From Nocardioides ferulae (GTDB lineage Bacteria > Actinomycetota > Actinomycetes > Propionibacteriales > Nocardioidaceae), in assembly GCF_003660455.1 (NCBI RefSeq), contig NZ_QZVR01000009.1, positions 115,176-179,175 of the forward strand: a stretch of DNA of 64,000 nt, written 5' to 3'. A model generated the notes under the pieces. That model saw only the letters and a list, made by a program, of their open reading frames with translations, made no database searches and was not told where the DNA came from. Positions 59,405 through 64,000 of this stretch are shown one piece after another (positions within the stretch are counted from its first letter, which is position 1; the number at the start of each line of letters is the position of its first letter). Made by a program: the position numbers and the translations under genes.

Positions 59405-61702
59405 GTGACGACCGTGGCCGACCGCCCCGCACTCACGCTGGCCAGCGCAACGGAGGGAGCCCACACCGACCCGTGGCGCGGCTTCGCCCGCGGCGCGTGG
59501 TGCGAGCAGATCGCGGTGCGCGACTTCATCAACGCCAACTACACGCCGTACGCCGGCGATGCCGGCTTCCTCGCCGGCCCGACGCCGCGGACCACCGCGA
59601 TCTGGGCCCGCCTGTCGGAGATGTTCCCGTCCGAGCGCGAGCGCGGGGTCTACGACATCGACACCCACGTGCCGGGCTCGATCACCAGCCACGGCCCCGG
59701 CTACATCGACCAGGACCTCGAGCTGGTGGTCGGCCTGCAGACCGACGCGCCGCTGAAGCGGGCGATGATGCCCAACGGCGGCTGGAAGATGGTCAAGGAC
59801 GCCCTCGCGGCGTACCACTACGACGTCGACCCGCAGGTGGAGGAGACCTTCACCCGCTACCGCAAGACCCACAACGCGGGGGTCTTCGACGCCTACACCC
59901 CCGAGATCCGGGCGGCTCGGCGCTCGCACGTCATCACCGGGCTTCCCGACGCCTACGGGCGCGGCCGGATCATCGGCGACTACCGCCGGGTGGCGCTCTA
60001 CGGCGTCGACCGACTGGTCGCGGGCAAGGTCGCCGACCTGCGGGCGCTGGACTCCAGGCGCGCCTCGGAGGAGGTCATCCGGGCCCGCGAGGAGCTCTCG
60101 GAGCAGATCCGTGCGCTCGGCGAGCTGAAGCAGATGGCCGCGTCCTACGGCCACGACATCTCCGCGCCCGCCCGCACCGCCCACGAGGCGATCCAGTGGC
60201 TCTACTTCGGCTACCTCGGCGCGGTGAAGGACCAGAACGGCGCCGCGATGTCGCTCGGCCGGACCAGCACGTTCGTCGACGTCTATCTCGAGCGCGACCT
60301 GGCCGAGGGGGTGCTCACCGAGGAGCAGGCCCAGGAGCTGGTCGACGACTTCGTGATCAAGCTGCGCATCGTTCGCTTCCTGCGCACCCCGGCCTACGAC
60401 GAGCTGTTCTCCGGCGACCCGACCTGGGTGACCGAGTCGATCGGCGGCATCGGCGACGACGGCCGCCCGCTGGTCACCCGCACCTCGTTCCGCTACCTGC
60501 AGACGCTCTACAACCTCGGCCCGGCGCCGGAGCCGAACCTGACCGTGCTCTGGTCGCCGCGGCTGCCCGAGGGGTTCAAGCGGTTCTGCGCGCAGGTCTC
60601 GCTCGACACCAGCGCGATCCAGTACGAGTCCGACGAACAGATGCGGCCCCGCTTCGGCGACGACACCGCGATCGCCTGCTGCGTCTCGCCGATGGCGGTC
60701 GGCAAGGCGATGCAGTTCTTCGGCGCCCGGGTGAACCTGGCCAAGACCCTTCTCTATGCGATCAACGGCGGCCGCGACGAGATCTCGGGGGCCCAGGTCG
60801 GCCCCGCGGGCCCGGTCCTCGGCGGCTCCGGCGATGACGACGTCCTCGACTACGACGAGGTGCGCGCCCGGCTGGACGCGATGATGGACTGGCTGGCCCG
60901 CACCTACGTCGACGCGCTCAACGTCATCCACTACATGCACGACAAGTACGCCTACGAGAAGCTCGAGATGGCGCTGCACGACTCCGACGTGCACCGCACC
61001 ATGGCCTGCGGCATCGCCGGGCTGTCGGTCGCGGCCGACTCGCTGTCGGCGATCAAGCACGCCCGGGTGCGACCGGTCAAGGACGAGCGTGGCCTGGTCG
61101 TCGACTTCGAGACCACCGGCGACTTCCCGACGTACGGCAACGACGACGACCGGGTCGACGAGATCGCGGTGGAGCTGGTCGAGGCGTTCATGGCCAAGGT
61201 GCGCCGGAACCCCACCTACCGCGACGCCGAGCACACCCAGTCGGTGCTGACGATCACCTCCAACGTGGTCTACGGCAAGGCCACCGGGAACACCCCCGAC
61301 GGACGCCGCGCCGGCGAGCCGTTCGCCCCGGGAGCCAACCCGATGAACGGCCGCGACAGGCACGGCATCGTCGCCTCCGCGCTCAGCGTGGCGAAGCTGC
61401 CCTTCGACTCCGCGCAGGACGGCATCTCGCTGACCACGACGGTGACGCCGGCCGGCCTCGGCCGGACCCGCGACGAGCAGGTCACCAACCTCGCCGGGGT
61501 GCTGGACGGCTACATGGCCTCGGCCGGCTTCCACATGAACGTCAACGTGCTCGACAGGGCCACGCTGCTCGACGCGATGGAGCACCCGGAGAACTACCCC
61601 CAGCTGACCATCCGGGTCTCCGGCTACGCCGTGAACTTCGTCCGGCTCACCCGCGAGCAGCAGCGAGACGTCATCAACCGCACCTTCCACGAGGCGATGT
61701 GA
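59405..61702 (+). CDS. pflB: Pyruvate formate-lyase (formate C-acetyltransferase)
   Basis: The 765-residue glycyl radical enzyme splits pyruvate with CoA into acetyl-CoA and formate without oxygen. The catalytic pair Cys425-Cys426 is in [11 protein letters not shown], and the radical Gly740 is in [10 protein letters not shown], both at the expected places relative to E. coli PFL (760 residues). The start MT...[19 protein letters not shown] fits the family. The GTG start has AAGGA about 12 nt upstream. The activase gene follows after 1 nt. A PFL in an otherwise aerobic-looking actinobacterium implies fermentation or survival at low oxygen. Confidence 0.97.
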   Translation: MTTVADRPALTLASATEGAHTDPWRGFARGAWCEQIAVRDFINANYTPYAGDAGFLAGPTPRTTAIWARLSEMFPSERERGVYDIDTHVPGSITSHGPGYIDQDLELVVGLQTDAPLKRAMMPNGGWKMVKDALAAYHYDVDPQVEETFTRYRKTHNAGVFDAYTPEIRAARRSHVITGLPDAYGRGRIIGDYRRVALYGVDRLVAGKVADLRALDSRRASEEVIRAREELSEQIRALGELKQMAASYGHDISAPARTAHEAIQWLYFGYLGAVKDQNGAAMSLGRTSTFVDVYLERDLAEGVLTEEQAQELVDDFVIKLRIVRFLRTPAYDELFSGDPTWVTESIGGIGDDGRPLVTRTSFRYLQTLYNLGPAPEPNLTVLWSPRLPEGFKRFCAQVSLDTSAIQYESDEQMRPRFGDDTAIACCVSPMAVGKAMQFFGARVNLAKTLLYAINGGRDEISGAQVGPAGPVLGGSGDDDVLDYDEVRARLDAMMDWLARTYVDALNVIHYMHDKYAYEKLEMALHDSDVHRTMACGIAGLSVAADSLSAIKHARVRPVKDERGLVVDFETTGDFPTYGNDDDRVDEIAVELVEAFMAKVRRNPTYRDAEHTQSVLTITSNVVYGKATGNTPDGRRAGEPFAPGANPMNGRDRHGIVASALSVAKLPFDSAQDGISLTTTVTPAGLGRTRDEQVTNLAGVLDGYMASAGFHMNVNVLDRATLLDAMEHPENYPQLTIRVSGYAVNFVRLTREQQRDVINRTFHEAM

Positions 61703-61703
61703 G

Positions 61704-62471
61704 GTGAGCGCCGACCTGGCGGTACGCCCCGAGGCCTGCTCCACGCTCACCGGCGCGGTGCACTCCTGGGACCTCTCCACCGGTGTCGACGGGCCGGGCA
61801 CCCGGTTCGTGCTGTTCACCGCCGGCTGCCCGCTGGCCTGCGCCTACTGCCACAACCCCGACACCCAGTCGATGCGGGGCGGCACCCGGCACACCGCCGA
61901 CGAGATGCTCGCACGGGTCGCCCGCTACCGACGGTTCATCGCCGCGTCCGGCGGGGGGTTCACCATCTCCGGTGGCGAGCCGCTGCTGCAGCCGGCGTTC
62001 ACCACCGCGATGTTGGCCGGTGGGAAGGAGCTCGGCCTGCACACCGCGCTGGACACCTCCGGGGCGCTGGGCGACCGGGCCGGCGACGCGCTGCTCGACG
62101 CCACCGACCTGGTGCTGCTGGACGTGAAGGCGATCGACCCGGCGATCTACGAGGACCTCACCCGGTTCGACCTCTCCCCCACGCTGCGGTTCGCCGACCG
62201 GCTGGCCACCCGCGGCCAGCGGGTGTGGGTGCGGTTCGTGCTGGTGCCCGGCTGGAACGACGCACCCGAGCACCTCGAGCGGCATGCGGCGTACGTCGCC
62301 TCGCTGGGCAACGTGGAGCGCGTCGACGTGCTCGGCTACCACCGGCTCGGCCGCGAGAAGTACGCACGACTCGGCCTCGTCGACCGGCTCGAGGGAGTCG
62401 ACGCGGCCTCGCCGGAGCAGGTGCAGGCCGCCCGCGAGGTGTTCGCCGCGGCGGGTCTCTACGCGCCGTAG
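61704..62471 (+). CDS. pflA: Pyruvate formate-lyase activating enzyme (radical SAM)
   Basis: The 255-residue protein generates the glycyl radical on PFL. The 4Fe-4S cluster motif is CPLACAYC (Cys42, 46, 49), with GGFTISGGEPLLQP for SAM binding and LLDVKAIDP. It begins 1 nt after the pflB stop (TGAGGTG), so the two are coupled. The length is normal for PflA (about 246). Confidence 0.96.
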   Translation: MSADLAVRPEACSTLTGAVHSWDLSTGVDGPGTRFVLFTAGCPLACAYCHNPDTQSMRGGTRHTADEMLARVARYRRFIAASGGGFTISGGEPLLQPAFTTAMLAGGKELGLHTALDTSGALGDRAGDALLDATDLVLLDVKAIDPAIYEDLTRFDLSPTLRFADRLATRGQRVWVRFVLVPGWNDAPEHLERHAAYVASLGNVERVDVLGYHRLGREKYARLGLVDRLEGVDAASPEQVQAAREVFAAAGLYAP

Positions 62472-62481
62472 GCCGACGCCC

Positions 62482-63330
62482 CTAGGCGCAGGTGAGTCGC
62501 TTCACGATCCGCGGCCACATCTCCACGTCGTCGCGCGCGGCGCCGACGTAGGCGCGGGCGCGGTCGGGGGCCAGCCAGAGCCGGTCGTCACCGCGGCGGA
62601 AGCCGGAGTCGACGGCGTCGGCGGGCAGCGCGGTGTGGGGCTGGTAGGGCTCGCTGAGGTAGTCACGCAGGTAGGGCTCCGGGTCGGGGTCGCGCACGAA
62701 CGTCGGCGTCCGGCCCCACGGGCCCAGGCTCAGGAACGTCATGTCCTGCTGGTCGCAGTGCTCCGGGCCACGGAACACCTCCAGACGGTCAGTGGGGACG
62801 ACCTGTCCGTCGGCGTCGGTCCACACCTCGTAGCCGCGCTCCTCGACGAAGCCGGCCGGCAGCTCCACCACGTCGCACACCGCCCACGACTCGACGTACC
62901 AGCCGTCGCCCCCGGCACCCTCGCTCCCCTGGCCGTCGTGCACGATCAGCGCCGCCTTCGGCCGTCCGGCCACCTCGGCGACGTAGAGCACCCGGTCGTC
63001 GGTCTCGGCGGCGACGGCCAGGTCGGGAGGCATCGACAGCCACAGGCCCTCGCTGCGGGCCGTCCTGACCGCCGCTGCCGGGGAGTCGGAGGTGGCGCCC
63101 TCCTCGTAGACCTCGCCGTGCAATGAGGCGCCCGTGCCCCACGCATCGCAGTCGACCACGTCGCCGGCAGCACCGGCCCGCGGATGCCGGCCGTCCCCCT
63201 CCGGCAGGTGGAGCGGGCCGTCGTAGGAGGTCATCGCGTCGCGACCGAGCGAGCTCTCCTCGCCGCACGCGGCCAGCGGGAGCAGCACACACAGGGCCGC
63301 CAGGGGCAGCAGGCGTGGGTGTCGGCGCAC
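62482..63330 (-). CDS. Hypothetical lipoprotein
   Basis: The family is not recognised. The 282-residue protein has a signal peptide with lipobox (LAAC, Cys about 22) and an acidic secreted domain with aromatic patches (VVDCDAWGTGASL, YVESWAVCDVVELP, RGPEHCDQQDMTFL) and four to five cysteines that could form disulfides. The GTG at 63330 is preferred because it begins the hydrophobic signal; longer frames upstream run through repeat DNA. It is convergent with pflA (10 nt). Confidence 0.65.
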   Translation of the reverse strand: MRRHPRLLPLAALCVLLPLAACGEESSLGRDAMTSYDGPLHLPEGDGRHPRAGAAGDVVDCDAWGTGASLHGEVYEEGATSDSPAAAVRTARSEGLWLSMPPDLAVAAETDDRVLYVAEVAGRPKAALIVHDGQGSEGAGGDGWYVESWAVCDVVELPAGFVEERGYEVWTDADGQVVPTDRLEVFRGPEHCDQQDMTFLSLGPWGRTPTFVRDPDPEPYLRDYLSEPYQPHTALPADAVDSGFRRGDDRLWLAPDRARAYVGAARDDVEMWPRIVKRLTCA

Positions 63331-63385
63331 GTCCGTACGACGGCCGGCGAGCCGCGAGCGTTCCGCCGCGTGCCGCCCCGGTGGT

Positions 63386-63530
63386 CCAACCTGCCGAGAC
63401 CCTGCCGGTGGTCGAGCCTGCTCCGGTGGTCGAACTCGCTCCGCTGGTCGAGCTTGCCGAGACCACACCGCTGGTCGAGCTCGCTCCGCTGGTCGAGCTT
63501 GCCGAGACCACACCGCTGGTCGAGCCGCGA
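63386..63530. repeat. GGTCGAGCTTGCCGAGACC-type repeat array
   Basis: Several GCTGGTCGAGC units alternate with TTGCCGAGACC; the stretch CTCGCTCCGCTGGTCGAGC...ACACCGCTGGTCGAG occurs twice in direct tandem (about 48-bp period). The same core is found in mazG and at 39.8 kb, so this is a genome-wide dispersed family. Confidence 0.85.
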
Positions 63531-63593
63531 GGAGCGCCAGCGACGACGCGAGTCGAGACCCCCGCACCCAACCCACAAACCCAACCACAACCC

Positions 63594-63622
63594 TTGTCCC
63601 GAACACCTGTTCGAACTAAAAT
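63594..63622 (+). promoter_or_regulatory. SOS-controlled promoter with perfect LexA box
   Basis: TTGTCC (63594-63599), a 17-bp spacer and TAAAAT (63617-63622) form a near-ideal promoter. CGAAC-ACCT-GTTCG (63600-63613), a perfect LexA box, fills the spacer, so LexA would block polymerase directly. The ATG follows the -10 by 6 nt (leaderless layout). Confidence 0.85.
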
Positions 63623-63628
63623 AGACCC

Positions 63629-64000
63629 ATGCCCACCAGCCAGCACCCCCAACCGCACGAGATCACCCATCTCGACGCACGGGCCACGCTGGCCGCCACC
63701 ACCGAGACGATGATGGCCCGCCGCGCCGCCGAAGTCACCGAAATGCGACTCGCCGCCCACTGGGCCACCCTGCACGGTGAACCGGTCCGCGAAGCCGCCG
63801 GCGAGCTCGCCGGCCTGGTCGACCCGATGACCCAACCCGGCGGCGACGGCACCCCGGAGGTCCGCGAGGCCTGCATCGCCGAGCTCGGCATGGCCCGCCA
63901 CACCCACGCCGCCACCGCTCGGGCGTTGATCGCCGACACCCTCGACCTCCAACACCGCCTCCCCAACACCTGGCGGGTCGTCGAGGCCCTGGACTGCGAG
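63629..64000 (+). CDS. DUF222 (13E12-type) protein, probably HNH endonuclease; N-terminal part only
   Basis: The first 124 codons are in the window and the frame runs off the right edge. The sequence (LDARATLAATTETMMARRAAEVTEMRLAAHWA, then ELGMARHTHAATARALIADTLDLQHRLPNTWRVVEALDCE) matches the N-terminal DUF222 domain of 13E12-repeat proteins, which usually end in an HNH nuclease domain. The ATG lies 6 nt after the -10 box of an SOS promoter. In mycobacteria some 13E12 genes are reported as part of the LexA regulon, which fits. The HNH part is outside the window, so it is inferred. Confidence 0.82.
   Translation, partial: MPTSQHPQPHEITHLDARATLAATTETMMARRAAEVTEMRLAAHWATLHGEPVREAAGELAGLVDPMTQPGGDGTPEVREACIAELGMARHTHAATARALIADTLDLQHRLPNTWRVVEALDCE

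Larger units (their letters stand above)
63331..63628. other. Repeat-rich gap and SOS promoter region
   Basis: About 300 bases without a supported gene. The left part carries an array of GGTCGAGC-type repeats; the right part is a low-complexity A/C stretch followed by the promoter and LexA box of the DUF222 gene. Long frames crossing it are repeat translations. Confidence 0.7.

Noticed and set aside
59402..61819. 805-codon minus-strand frame opposite pflB
   Set aside because: pflB is complete with catalytic motifs on the plus strand; the reverse frame has no recognisable domain.
63123..63713. Plus-strand 196-codon frame through the repeat array
   Set aside because: Its VVELAETTP-like repeats come from the dispersed repeat, it overlaps the lipoprotein start and the SOS promoter, and it has no RBS.

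Overview
The window is very GC-rich chromosomal DNA from an actinobacterium, most likely Nocardioidaceae (Nocardioides-like). The call rests on overall gene content and on gene order: eno, mazG, a SurA-like lipoprotein (lpqU position) and mfd on the left, and pth, rplY (L25), prs and glmU further right, as in the mycobacterial eno-mazG-mfd / pth-rplY-prs-glmU block. DUF3000 beside an RNase D, HemQ, and a DUF222 (13E12-type) protein also point to Actinobacteria. GTG starts, 1-4 nt start/stop overlaps, and start codons 6-7 nt downstream of a TANNNT box (candidate leaderless mRNAs) recur throughout.

Layout. 1-9.4 kb: housekeeping and envelope genes on the minus strand (eno 5' end, mazG, lipoprotein, mfd, a lipoprotein serpin, a lytic transglycosylase, cysQ). 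9.5-22.8 kb: a surface-polysaccharide locus. Ten minus-strand genes, every junction overlapping, encode a priming sugar-phosphate transferase, a two-subunit glycosyltransferase, an acetyltransferase, a polymerase/ligase, a Wzz-like protein, a GT2, a Wzx flippase, a sulfotransferase and a secreted beta-propeller; a GH16-type glycanase and a kinase-fold protein flank it. A TetR gene is divergent from the first gene across two palindromes. The locus interrupts the mfd-pth synteny. 22.9-31 kb: TetR, GAF-like protein, pth, L25, pepN, prs, glmU. 31-34.5 kb: a two-component cassette (split, unusual histidine kinase plus LuxR-type regulator) bounded by tRNA-Gln on one side and a 29-bp exact copy of that tRNA's 3' end on the other.

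34.6-45.6 kb: ATP-dependent DNA ligase, LigD-type polymerase domain, DinB/DUF664 protein, a fatty-acid desaturase with its ferredoxin-fused reductase, msrB, a secreted beta-helix protein with a coupled partner, and a BBE-like FAD oxidase. 45.6-56.4 kb: a haem region (hemE, hemY/cgoX, hemQ; coproporphyrin-dependent branch) interleaved with a second two-component system, a DUF4349 lipoprotein, DUF3000 and RNase D. 56.4-64 kb: orphan solute-binding lipoprotein, further lipoproteins, a PemK/MazF-like protein, pyruvate formate-lyase with its activase, and the 5' end of a DUF222 gene behind a near-ideal promoter containing a perfect LexA box. A second perfect LexA box with related flanks stands near 9.5 kb without an obvious large target gene.

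Three repeat classes are visible: a ~62-bp imperfect palindrome at three gene ends (36.3, 45.6, 47.2 kb), a family built on GGTCGAGCYTGCCGAGACC (in mazG, at 39.8 kb and at 63.4 kb), and short tandem repeats inside genes. No rRNA, CRISPR array, insertion sequence, transposase or integrase was recognised. All functions are from reading motifs and context; no database search was possible.
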